From positions 99,482 through 163,481 of the IMG/VR virus record IMGVR_UViG_3300044739_000018: DNA of 64,000 bases, one strand, 5' to 3'. This DNA is from a virus. The translations under genes were made by a program, and so were the position numbers. Below are positions 53,790 through 62,786 of this stretch, piece after piece (within the stretch, counting starts at the first letter, position 1; every line of letters starts with the position of its first letter). The notes below the pieces were generated by a model that saw nothing but the letters and a program-made list of their open reading frames with translations, had not been told where the DNA came from and did not search any database.

Positions 53790-56700
53790 ATGGCCCGCCC
53801 AGCATTCGGTGAACAGGCATTTGGGGAACTCCCCTTTGGCCTTGATGACGCTGGCGCGACCCTGGTCGTCAGCAGCGACACGGGGTCAGGCTCTGACGCG
53901 TCTGCTGTCACACTCACGGCAACGGCTCCGGCCAGCAGCCAAACAGGCTCTGGTAGCGATGCGGCTACGCCAAACGTCGGGCAGGCGAACTCGGATGGCA
54001 ATGGTGTTGAGGTTGAAGCCTCGTCTATCGCGGCGACTATCCCGGGCGGCTCCCAGACCGGCTCTGGTTCGGACGCGGGCACCGCCAGCATCAGCCAGGC
54101 GTCGTCAGATGGCAATGGAACGGAAGTTGAAGCTGCCATCGTTGTCGTGCAGGTCTCTGGCTCGGACGTTGGTGCGGGCACCGAAGGTGTTCCGAACGTC
54201 AGGTTCACGGCCTCGGACGCCAACGGCACCACCATAGAAACAGCAACCTCGACGGCGAACCTGTCTGGTTCGGATGGCAATGGTGTTGAAGTTGAGAGCG
54301 CCACCCTCATTGCTACTGTCTCCTCCTCAGACAGCCAGGGCAACGAGGTCGAGAGTGCGACCCTGTCGGCTGCGCTGGCGTCATCGGATGCCCAGGGCAA
54401 CGAGGTCGAGAGTGCGACAGCGACCGTTGCAGTCCCTGGCTCGGAGACGGGATCTGGCGGTGAAGGCACGGCGGCGATTCGCCAGGCCGCTTCAGACGCC
54501 AATGGTGCGACCACTGAAGCTGCCACGGTCACTGTCGCAGTCTCGTCCTCGGATAGCGGATCTGGTGCTGAAGGCACGCCCAACATCCGCTTCACGTCGT
54601 CGGATGTCAACGGTTCCACCACTGAAGCTGGCGCGGTCAACGCGTCGCTCTCGGGCATTGACGCAGGTGGTGGCAACGATGGAACGCCAAACGTCAGGTT
54701 CCAGGCCGCCACGGACACAGGAACAGGCGTTGAAGGCACGCCGACCATCACGGTCAGTCAGTCTTCGTCTGATGTCGGTACCGGGGCAGAAGGAACTCCC
54801 GACATCCGCCAAAGCAGCTCTGACCTGGGGTCAGGGTTGGAGTCAACGAACGTTGTCAGCGCCCAGCTCTCCAGTTCGCAAACTGGCACCGGTACTGAGG
54901 GTGGAGCAAGCGTTACACAGGCCGCTTCTGATGCGGGCACGGGTGCAGAGGGCACGCCGTCGATCAGCCAGGCGTCGTCAGACGCAAACGGTAACGAAGT
55001 CGAGACGGCGGCGGTTGCCGCCAGTCTCTCGGGCGCCGATACGGGGTCGGGCCTGGAGGGCACTCCGAACGTCCGACTTGCCGGTGCAGATAGCGGAACC
55101 AGCACCGAGAATGGCACCACGGCGGTCAGTGCGCTCTCCTCGGATGCTGGCTCCGGGGCAGAAGGTACACCAAACGTTCGGGTCGTGGGAAGCGATACGG
55201 GTTCAGGCACGGAAGCTGCCGTTCTCACGGCCGCCATTGCATCCAGCGACACGTCAAGCGGCCTTGAGGGCACGCCTTCGATCCGGCTTTCTGGTGCAGA
55301 CTCGGGCACATCAACGGAGAACGGCGCTGCGTCAGCTTCTGCCGCCTCCTCTGACGCCGCCTCTGGTCTTGAGGGCACTGGGAATGTTGCACAAGCCTCC
55401 TCTGAAACCGCTACTGGTACGGAGACGGCAAGCATTGCCGCACAGATTGTCAGCTCGGAATCTGGAGCTGGACTCGAAGGAACTCCCAACGTCCGTTTGT
55501 CGTCAGCCGACGCGGCTACGGCCGCCGAGGGTTCACCGGCCGTCTCCGTCTCTGTCACGTCTATCGACGCGGGCATCGGAAACGATGGCACGCCTAACGC
55601 TGCCCAGGCGGCACAGGACTTTGCTACAGGATCCGAGGGTGCACTCACCCTCAGCAACCAGGTCTCGGGCGCTGATGCCGCTTCAGGAGTCGAGGGAACT
55701 CCTAATGTCAAGCTCAGCAGTAGCGAATCCGGAACATTCACGGAAGTGTCTGCCGTCGTTGCGGCAACTGTCTCTGATTCTCAGACAGCCACCGGGACGG
55801 AAGGAACGCCGTCTGTCAGCCTCGGCAACACGGACTCGAACGGTTCGACGACCGAGACCGCTGTGGTCTCCGCGTCTTGGGCGGGCGCCGATGCGGGCAC
55901 GGCAATCGAAACGGGACTGCCGTCCATCTCTCAGGCAAACTCCGATTCTGGAGTATCAGCAGAAACGTCTCTCGTCTTCGCTACCGCTTCTTCGAATGAT
56001 TCTTCGAGCGGAACCGAGCAAACGCCAGATATCAGGCACAGTAGTTCCGATTCTCTTATTGCTACTGACACTGCACTCTCACTGACGGCTACGTCAGTCG
56101 GCGCTGACACTGCTTCAGGCATTGAGGGAACTCCCGCTATTAGCCTCACAAGTTCCGAGAGCACTTCATCAGTTGAAGGAGCGCCGAACGTTTCCGCTAG
56201 TGCCGCAAGCTCTGATGCTGGCACGGCGACGGAACAGACCTCAACTCTCAGCCTCACAAGCTCCGAAACCCTAATTGCACAAGATCTGACACTCTCGCTG
56301 ACGGCTACGTCAGAGTCGTCTGACGCGACTACAGGCGCTGAAGGCACGCCTGACATTGCTCATGCCAGTAGTGAAACTGGGTTTTCGCTTGAGGCCGAGG
56401 TGCTTGAGGCTGCAAGTAGCTCGACGGAGTCAGGTGAGTTCCTTGAGGGGACTCCCAACGTCCGTTTGGCGGGCAGCGATGAAGCCAGTGCTCAGGAGAA
56501 CGCTTTTGCTGGCGTTCCGGTGGCGGACGATGACCAGGCGTCTGGAGTCGAGGGCACTCCGAGCATCTCTGCAAGTTCGGATGACGCTGCTTCAGGCGTC
56601 GAAACAGAGACTTTGTTCGCTACGACGTCTGGGCAAGATGCGGGCACAGGCATCGAGGTTGCACAGGCGATCACCCAGGCAGACAGCGACTCTGCGACGG

Positions 56701-57743
56701 GGCTGGAGACGGAGGCCGTATCGGCTGACGCCGCGTCGGCTGACGCTGCGTCGGGTGCCGAAGGCACGCCTCACATTGCTCTTGCCAGTGATGACGCGGG
56801 TACGGGGCAGGAAGCTGCACTCGTCACCGTTCCCGTCACATCCACGGATGCTGGTACAGCCCTGGAGAATGCGCCAAACATTGGAATCGCATCTTCTGAG
56901 GCTGGAACCTCTACCGAGACAGCCACCATTCAGGCCGCACTCGACGCGAGTGACGCGGCAAGTGGCCTGGACGAGCACTCGACCCTCGTTGTTGGCGCAT
57001 CGGATACTGGATCTGGCACAGAGGGTTCGGGCGACCTCTCGCTGGTCAGTTCGGACACGGGCACTGCCGCCGAGGAGCACGAACTCTTCGTAACTGTAGC
57101 CAGCTCGGACAGCGCAACGTTCGTTGAGGACGAAACTGTTAGTCAGGAGTCTGGAGCAATCGCGCTGGCGGGCGAGGCGACCCTCACGGCCAGCGGCACG
57201 GTCACCACCTTCGGGGCAACCTCGCTCGTTGCCAGCGCCACGCTCTCGGCAGCAGCCACGGTCACCGTCAGCGGATCCGCCGTCCTCGCCGGATCCTCCA
57301 GCCTGGCGGTCGTTGCCAAGAGTGAGCTGTTTGCCCAGATCAGCCTTATTGGCACGGCCACCCTCACGGTTATTCAGGGCCGAAGGTTCGTCGCTCTCGT
57401 TTTGGATACGGAAGTATTCAATTTCAGTCAGACTATCGAGGTCCGAAGCCGAGACATGAATGTGAATGTTGCGTCTCATCTGGCTACTCCGGTCAGCATT
57501 TCTAGCCCGCTGGTTCCGACTGTTACGTCTCATGCGATGGGCATTACCACTGGTAGTGCAGCGGATGAACTCGTTGTGGTTGAGAGTGCAGCGGTAACGG
57601 TCGGTGTCCCCGACCACGTGCTGGTCACCGTGGCCGCAGATTCGACCTTGACACCGGCAGCGTTGGCTCCGGATGAAGTGACATCGGTGGACGAGCAGGG
57701 CGTGGACACCGAGATCTGGGAAGTTCTCGACATCAACATCTAA
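53790..57743 (+). CDS. Giant repetitive Ser/Thr/Gly/Asp surface protein
   Basis: 1317 residues. After an N-terminal RPAFGEQAFGELPFGLDD segment come about sixty tandem units of 17-18 residues, alternating SxDxGSGxEGTPNVRLxG with SxxNGxxxExAxxxAxxS types, followed by an Ala/Val/Thr beta stretch (near 1130-1190) and a unique 120-residue C-terminal domain ending TEIWEVLDINI. The short period and hydrophobic/acidic alternation suggest a beta-roll or solenoid fibre. Abundant Ser and Thr make it an obvious target for the phage glycosyltransferases. Two exact CAACGNNCGTTG copies lie inside. Confidence 0.85.
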   Translation: MARPAFGEQAFGELPFGLDDAGATLVVSSDTGSGSDASAVTLTATAPASSQTGSGSDAATPNVGQANSDGNGVEVEASSIAATIPGGSQTGSGSDAGTASISQASSDGNGTEVEAAIVVVQVSGSDVGAGTEGVPNVRFTASDANGTTIETATSTANLSGSDGNGVEVESATLIATVSSSDSQGNEVESATLSAALASSDAQGNEVESATATVAVPGSETGSGGEGTAAIRQAASDANGATTEAATVTVAVSSSDSGSGAEGTPNIRFTSSDVNGSTTEAGAVNASLSGIDAGGGNDGTPNVRFQAATDTGTGVEGTPTITVSQSSSDVGTGAEGTPDIRQSSSDLGSGLESTNVVSAQLSSSQTGTGTEGGASVTQAASDAGTGAEGTPSISQASSDANGNEVETAAVAASLSGADTGSGLEGTPNVRLAGADSGTSTENGTTAVSALSSDAGSGAEGTPNVRVVGSDTGSGTEAAVLTAAIASSDTSSGLEGTPSIRLSGADSGTSTENGAASASAASSDAASGLEGTGNVAQASSETATGTETASIAAQIVSSESGAGLEGTPNVRLSSADAATAAEGSPAVSVSVTSIDAGIGNDGTPNAAQAAQDFATGSEGALTLSNQVSGADAASGVEGTPNVKLSSSESGTFTEVSAVVAATVSDSQTATGTEGTPSVSLGNTDSNGSTTETAVVSASWAGADAGTAIETGLPSISQANSDSGVSAETSLVFATASSNDSSSGTEQTPDIRHSSSDSLIATDTALSLTATSVGADTASGIEGTPAISLTSSESTSSVEGAPNVSASAASSDAGTATEQTSTLSLTSSETLIAQDLTLSLTATSESSDATTGAEGTPDIAHASSETGFSLEAEVLEAASSSTESGEFLEGTPNVRLAGSDEASAQENAFAGVPVADDDQASGVEGTPSISASSDDAASGVETETLFATTSGQDAGTGIEVAQAITQADSDSATGLETEAVSADAASADAASGAEGTPHIALASDDAGTGQEAALVTVPVTSTDAGTALENAPNIGIASSEAGTSTETATIQAALDASDAASGLDEHSTLVVGASDTGSGTEGSGDLSLVSSDTGTAAEEHELFVTVASSDSATFVEDETVSQESGAIALAGEATLTASGTVTTFGATSLVASATLSAAATVTVSGSAVLAGSSSLAVVAKSELFAQISLIGTATLTVIQGRRFVALVLDTEVFNFSQTIEVRSRDMNVNVASHLATPVSISSPLVPTVTSHAMGITTGSAADELVVVESAAVTVGVPDHVLVTVAADSTLTPAALAPDEVTSVDEQGVDTEIWEVLDINI

Positions 57744-57751
57744 GGGAATCC

Positions 57752-58057
57752 ATGCCGCTCTACACCGGTGAAACCACCCGAATCCAGACGAGCGCCACGG
57801 ACTACAACGGCGTCACGCTTGATGACGACAATGTGGACACGGCCCTGGTCACCATCTATCGCAAGTCAGACAACGCAATCATCGTTGAGGACGCCGCCAT
57901 GTCCTATGACCCGGACAATGGGGTCTTCTACTACGACTGGCAAACAGGAGCCACTCCGCAAGCCGCAGGCGCCTATCTGGCGAAGGTGTATCTGTCAGGC
58001 ACGGACTACGAGACCTGGGAGTACAAGCGGTTCAAGCTCCTAGCCAACCCGGTGTGA
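57752..58057 (+). CDS. Ig-like virion protein
   Basis: 101 residues opening MPLYTGETTRIQTSATDYNG; strands of an immunoglobulin-like fold (VFYYDWQTGATPQAAGAYLA, VYLSGTDYETW) as in phage baseplate or head fibre domains. Confidence 0.75.
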   Translation: MPLYTGETTRIQTSATDYNGVTLDDDNVDTALVTIYRKSDNAIIVEDAAMSYDPDNGVFYYDWQTGATPQAAGAYLAKVYLSGTDYETWEYKRFKLLANPV

Positions 58058-58065
58058 GGTAAACG

Positions 58066-58557
58066 ATGGCCGTTGATCTTTTTGACCTAGTGGAACCACT
58101 GCGGCGGGAGGTAAACCCTCCCGGCTCCAACGCGTTCCCGGATGCCACCGACGACGACTACTCGGGCTACCTCGCGGATGGCTTCTGGGAGGCCCGTCTG
58201 GACGGATTCCTGGCTGGCTACGAGGAGTCTGACGGAATCGTCACGCCCATTAGCGGCACCGACGACCTGGGTCGGGACTGGCAGCAACTCATCGTCATCT
58301 ATGCGGGCTTCCGTATTCTCAAGAACGCCCTACGACAGATGCGGACGGTCTTCCGTGCGCAGGCGGGTCCAGTCTCCTTCGAAACACAGCAGTCCGCTCA
58401 GCTTCTGCGTGAGATCATGATTGAACTGCGAGAGCGGCGCGACTGGTTGCTCGACAATCTTGCCTCCACTGGGCAGGTTCCGGCGTACTACATCGACGCT
58501 GTTGTTGCCCGCCATGACAGCTTGTACTTCGGGGACACCACCTGGGTTGGGTTCTAA
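58066..58557 (+). CDS. Head-tail connector protein (adaptor)
   Basis: 163 residues. An acidic N-terminus and helices LIVIYAGFRILKNALRQMRT and LREIMIELRERRDWLLDNLA match the all-helical adaptor ring that docks on the portal. First of three connector genes. Confidence 0.75.
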   Translation: MAVDLFDLVEPLRREVNPPGSNAFPDATDDDYSGYLADGFWEARLDGFLAGYEESDGIVTPISGTDDLGRDWQQLIVIYAGFRILKNALRQMRTVFRAQAGPVSFETQQSAQLLREIMIELRERRDWLLDNLASTGQVPAYYIDAVVARHDSLYFGDTTWVGF

Positions 58558-58560
58558 TCC

Positions 58561-59007
58561 ATGGCTGGGTCCAACGCCGCGTTCAACCCTGGCGAGTTCA
58601 GGACCGCTATTCGCGACGCCATGAACATGGGTTTGCCTGCGAATGTGTCGGAGCGGGCAACCTTCAAGTGGAACGTTGAGCGGACTTACACCGTTGCCGA
58701 CCCCGGTGACAACCCGTACGACTGGAATGACACTCCGGTCTCCACCACGACGCACGCTGATGTGCAGATTCCCGTGGCGGTGGAGTTCACGGCCCGTGCC
58801 TCGGATGCGGGAGCGAACAACATTGGGTCGTTCGACCCTTCTCGGGTCACGTTGACCGTTTTGGATGAGGACTATGCGCTGGTCCAGGGGGCTGACGAGG
58901 TGCTGCTGGGTGGCAACGCTTACGTCATCCGGTACGTGGCTCCGCCGCTTGGTCTCTTTGAGGTCACCGTCTACCAGATCTTTGCTGAAGCCAGGGACGA
59001 GAGCTAA
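58561..59007 (+). CDS. Head-tail stopper-like protein
   Basis: 148 residues; beta-rich C-terminal half (VTLTVLDEDYALVQGADEVL) with the ending VTVYQIFAEA. Placement between adaptor and terminator suits the stopper. TAATG overlap to the next gene. Confidence 0.7.
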   Translation: MAGSNAAFNPGEFRTAIRDAMNMGLPANVSERATFKWNVERTYTVADPGDNPYDWNDTPVSTTTHADVQIPVAVEFTARASDAGANNIGSFDPSRVTLTVLDEDYALVQGADEVLLGGNAYVIRYVAPPLGLFEVTVYQIFAEARDES

Positions 59008-59525
59008 TGGCTTACGTCGGTGGCCTTCGTGCCCGCCTCATCAGGGACTCGGTGTTTCGCATGCTGCGTGACGGTCTGGATGCTCTGGACTGGTTCGACC
59101 CCACGCGCAAGCACAAGCCCGTCACCATGCGGGCATCAGACGTGCCTCAGGATGAGGAGATTGCGCCAAACACGGTCGCCCTCGCTGACGAGGATCAGGA
59201 TGAGTTGGAGGACGAGCTTGGCAGCAACATGGCCGAGCACCGCTGGACCTTCTTTCTGGACTTCTATGCCGAGAACGACACCATCGGCATCCATCTCATC
59301 AACGACGTGAAGGCGATCCTCGGAGGCAGGATCCCGTCCATTGGTCGCACGGGTCCCTTCTGCCATGTGTACGACTACATGCAGGCAACTCCGCCGAAGA
59401 TCTTCACAGTGGAGATCGAGAACATTGTTCTGGATCGGGGGCACGACTTTCCGCAGGCGTGGCTCCGCTACTGGTATTCGTGTCGGTTCGAAATTGTTGA
59501 TCACTATGGGGACGAGATCGAATAA
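59007..59525 (+). CDS. Tail terminator-like protein
   Basis: 172 residues; RLIRDSVFRMLRDGLDALDW, a beta meander (WTFFLDFYAENDTIGIHLIN) and the ending RYWYSCRFEIVDHYG are typical of tail terminators that cap the tube. Confidence 0.75.
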   Translation: MAYVGGLRARLIRDSVFRMLRDGLDALDWFDPTRKHKPVTMRASDVPQDEEIAPNTVALADEDQDELEDELGSNMAEHRWTFFLDFYAENDTIGIHLINDVKAILGGRIPSIGRTGPFCHVYDYMQATPPKIFTVEIENIVLDRGHDFPQAWLRYWYSCRFEIVDHYGDEIE

Positions 59526-60766
59526 TGCCCATTGTTTACGCCACCATTGAGGACCCGAGTGGCAACCCACTTCGTCGCGCCTACGTCGAGGCGAGGGTTG
59601 CGGTGGATGATGCCACTCACGTTTACCGCCCGGCAGATGAAGTGAGTCTGGTCTCCCGGAGCAATGGTTACACTGACTCCAACGGACGTTGGGAACTGGA
59701 CCTTGCGCCTAACGAGGACCTGACCCCAGCGAACACGGTCTACGAAGTCATCGAGGCTCCCCAGACGGGCAGGTTCCGGGTCAGCTACATCCTCGTGCCC
59801 GACGAGGCTGGCCCGCTTTGGCTGGAGGATTTGCTGGTGGATCCACCGCAGGATCTTCCTGATCCTGTTGGTGAGATCCTGGCCGCAGATGTGACCTTCG
59901 CTCCCGCAGGCACCATTGAGGCAACGGACGTTCAGGCTGCCATCCTTGAGGCTGCGTCTGAAGGCGGTAGTAGCGGACCAACGATTCCCATGGGCGTAGT
60001 CACGACAGACGCCGACTACACGGTGCAGCCAGAGGACCGCTGGATCGTTGTTGACTCGTCGGTCAACCAGTGGGTCATCATTACGCTGCCCGACGCCGAC
60101 CCTGGCGCGGCTGTCACCATCATCCGGACTGACGAAGTGGACGAAGACGGCTCGGGGATTCAGGTGAATGGCACGAGCGTCTCTCAGATTAATGGCCGTC
60201 AGTTCACCATTCTGATGGAGGGCGCGTTCGAGTTCGTGTGCGTGGATGGCACGACCTGGCGGTGCGCTAGCAGTCCATTCGACTTCATAGCGTTGGTCGG
60301 CACCGTGGCTCCCAATGTCGTCTTTGTGCCGCGCTGGGAGTCCGGTGGCTTCGGCGGGGCGCAATGGACCGTCGACCAGTTGAGCCTCCAAAACCTCATG
60401 GGGATGGAGGCTGTGTCTCCCAGCGACGGCCAAGTCCTGTATTGGGAGTCCTCTATCCCGGGCTGGAGCACCAAGAGCGTCCCGGCGTACATCCCGCTCA
60501 ACAACTTCAGTGGTGATGTGGGTATCGGTGACGAGAGCAGCGGCATTTTCTTGGTTGACACCGATGGCGCACCGCGCACGGTGACGTTGCCGACCGCCAT
60601 GTATGGCCTACAAATCACGATCAAGAAGGTGGACACGTCAGCGGATTCGCTGACCATCACCACCTTGGATGGTGCCCTGATTGACGGCGAAGCTGCCGTA
60701 GTTCTTGACACCCCGTATCAGTCTCGCGACCTCGTTTGCGACGGAACGAATTGGTGGTTGGTATGA
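59525..60766 (+). CDS. Modular virion or fibre protein
   Basis: 413 residues. The N-terminal domain (YATIEDPSGNPLRRAYVEAR, GYTDSNGRWELDL) is a carboxypeptidase-regulatory-like beta sandwich. A short linker (ATDVQAAILEAASEGGSSGP) follows, as in phage fibre hinges, and then two similar beta modules (VVDSSVNQWVIITLPDADPG and FLVDTDGAPRTVTLPTAMYG). Exterior fibre likely. Confidence 0.75.
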   Translation: MPIVYATIEDPSGNPLRRAYVEARVAVDDATHVYRPADEVSLVSRSNGYTDSNGRWELDLAPNEDLTPANTVYEVIEAPQTGRFRVSYILVPDEAGPLWLEDLLVDPPQDLPDPVGEILAADVTFAPAGTIEATDVQAAILEAASEGGSSGPTIPMGVVTTDADYTVQPEDRWIVVDSSVNQWVIITLPDADPGAAVTIIRTDEVDEDGSGIQVNGTSVSQINGRQFTILMEGAFEFVCVDGTTWRCASSPFDFIALVGTVAPNVVFVPRWESGGFGGAQWTVDQLSLQNLMGMEAVSPSDGQVLYWESSIPGWSTKSVPAYIPLNNFSGDVGIGDESSGIFLVDTDGAPRTVTLPTAMYGLQITIKKVDTSADSLTITTLDGALIDGEAAVVLDTPYQSRDLVCDGTNWWLV

Positions 60767-61320
60767 GTTACGATCCGCCGCAGGACGGCACAACGCAGAC
60801 AAGTCCATACATTTCGGGGTTTTTCTATATCCCCACGACGGAGACGGCCAACTCGACTGGCGTTGCGTATGGCAACATCATCGTATTGGTTCCCTTCTGG
60901 TTCCCGGGACCGATCACGATTGATTCGCTGGCCGTTTGGACGAACTCAGCAGGTACGTCTGCCCGCCTGGGTCTCTACACGGTCGCTCCTACTGATCCTG
61001 TCATGACGAAGGTGGCCGACAGTGGTTCCGTTGCCCTGAACTCTGCTTCGGACACGATTCTGGACATCACGAACTATTCCGTATCAGCAGGCACGTTGTT
61101 GTTCACGGCCTACACGCCTACGTCTGGCAACCCGAACATTCAGTCAGTGAGTGCCTCTGGCGGCGTCGAGTTCCTTGGTATGCCGAGCGGTCTAAACAAC
61201 CAACGTCGGGCCTACCAGGTCAACTACAGCGCGGGAACACTGCCTGCCACGATCAACAAGGCCAGCCTACAAACGGCCATTGGCTCCGGGCAGCCGTATA
61301 TCTGGGTTCGGGCAGCGTAA
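60763..61320 (+). CDS. Beta-rich virion protein
   Basis: 185 residues opening MSYDPPQDGTTQTSPYISGF, beta-sandwich-like with GPITIDSLAVWTNSAGTSAR. ATGA overlap with the fibre gene. Confidence 0.7.
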   Translation: MSYDPPQDGTTQTSPYISGFFYIPTTETANSTGVAYGNIIVLVPFWFPGPITIDSLAVWTNSAGTSARLGLYTVAPTDPVMTKVADSGSVALNSASDTILDITNYSVSAGTLLFTAYTPTSGNPNIQSVSASGGVEFLGMPSGLNNQRRAYQVNYSAGTLPATINKASLQTAIGSGQPYIWVRAA

Positions 61321-61361
61321 TTGCCGATGAACTCCTAGGAGCTAATGCTTAAGGAGTCCCG

Positions 61362-61643
61362 ATGAACCCGGTGCTAGCCGACATCTTGAAGAAGCGCATG
61401 GACAAGGCTTGTGCCATCGTGCTCGGCGTCAAGGAGCGCGAGTGCGACAAGTACTTGCCGCCCGAGGCCCGCTCCAAGCTACGGAAGGTCGTTCTCGATC
61501 AGATGAACGAGTTCTATGACCTCTGCTGCGACGTTATGCGGTCGCTGGACCGCGGAGACACGGTGCTCAACGAGAAGTACCTGGAGAAGCTGGACGATAT
61601 TCATGATGCCGTCGTCCTGAACGGGCACAACAGGCGTGGCTAG
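61362..61643 (+). CDS. Small helical protein
   Basis: 93 residues, helical, with four Cys (ACAIVL, ECDKY, LCCDV) and no ribbon spacing. AAGGAG before the ATG. Ends TAG, overlapping the next start. Confidence 0.7.
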   Translation: MNPVLADILKKRMDKACAIVLGVKERECDKYLPPEARSKLRKVVLDQMNEFYDLCCDVMRSLDRGDTVLNEKYLEKLDDIHDAVVLNGHNRRG

Positions 61644-62655
61644 TGCGAACTATCCCGGGGGGCCGCCATTCTCGAATGACGCCCAAGCAGCCATCGCTGC
61701 CGAGGAGTACAGGGTCATTCTCGAACTGCGCAAGCACGTCGTTGACGCAGCAAAGAAGGGCCTCATGGGCCACAACAATCGAATCCAGAAGCTGGCCTCC
61801 GCTCTGGCTCTGAGTGGCACCAACAACCCTGCCGTTCTCAAGGCCAACCGGGCTATTGCTGAGAAAATGCACATCGCTGTGAAGAATGCTTTCCGGGCAC
61901 GGGTTGAGAACAAGAAGCGGGTTGCGTCCTATCGAGTCGGCAAGGGTCGACTCTCCGGCGGTGCCCTCAAGAGGGCCGTCTTCCATGAGTCTCAGGTGAA
62001 GGCTGATGGCACTGGAATCACGTACATCAACCAGAAGTTGCTGAACAGCGAGGCCCGACACTGGGCGCGACTGAACTTCGGTGCTGGTGCTGCCGGTGCC
62101 AAGACCGTTCAACGCAGAACGTATGACCTCACGTTCGGAGGAACCAGGAAGGGTGGCCCTTCGGCGCAGGGCACCAAGGTCAAGAAGGTCGGGTTTGGCA
62201 GTTTGCACGGGGCAAGGCCGCCGTTCTTCATGCCCCTGGGTATCTGGGGCACCGAGGACGAGCAGGGCAGGATTGGCAAGGGAACGCAGCGGCCTGGCTC
62301 CCTTGGTCGGCGGAGGTTCAAGAACACCAAGGGGAACTGGGTCGGCGGAGCGCCTATTGGCAACGCCAGTTTCAGAAACGACATGGGCTACGGAAACCGT
62401 CGCGGTGGCCGTGGCCGGTTCGCGAAGCGCAACAACGCCCAGTTCTTCCCTCTTGGGACTGGTCGGTTCTACAACAAGCCGACCATTGGTATCCGAGCAG
62501 CCAACTTCTTCAACGATGGCTTCGCCGCTCTCGTAAAGGAGTTCCCTCGGGAGTACTACAAGATGTATGACACCTGGGTGAAGCAGAAGAAGGCCCAGGG
62601 ACAGGTCATCAAGCGGACTGCGGTCAAAATCCGAGGCGGGCAGCCAGTCATTTAG
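61636..62655 (+). CDS. Basic connector or minor tail protein
   Basis: GTG start, 339 residues, strongly basic, Gly/Arg/Lys/Asn-rich in the C-terminal half (GYGNRRGGRGRFAKRNN). Position between tail terminator and tube genes recalls tail-completion proteins. Ends TAG. Confidence 0.65.
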   Translation: MASANYPGGPPFSNDAQAAIAAEEYRVILELRKHVVDAAKKGLMGHNNRIQKLASALALSGTNNPAVLKANRAIAEKMHIAVKNAFRARVENKKRVASYRVGKGRLSGGALKRAVFHESQVKADGTGITYINQKLLNSEARHWARLNFGAGAAGAKTVQRRTYDLTFGGTRKGGPSAQGTKVKKVGFGSLHGARPPFFMPLGIWGTEDEQGRIGKGTQRPGSLGRRRFKNTKGNWVGGAPIGNASFRNDMGYGNRRGGRGRFAKRNNAQFFPLGTGRFYNKPTIGIRAANFFNDGFAALVKEFPREYYKMYDTWVKQKKAQGQVIKRTAVKIRGGQPVI

Positions 62656-62786
62656 CTTGAACTGCTGCGCTCGTATGCCGATGACGATTATCAGATACGC
62701 AGGCAGATTTGGGCGCGTACGTCAGTATGCGATAACGGTGTAGTTCTTGGTTAGGAGGGTCTGCGTCCACCTTATAGGAGGCCACA

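Noticed and set aside
53768-54751. Long minus-strand open frame opposite the repeat protein
   Set aside because: Its Pro/Ser/Val-rich product follows from the repeat codons read backwards. The plus-strand protein has a start, ribosome context and a unique C-terminal domain.
54274-56085. 603-codon plus-strand frame inside the repeat gene
   Set aside because: Arg/Leu/Pro/Ser-rich out-of-frame shadow of the repeats with no distinct domain or initiation signal.
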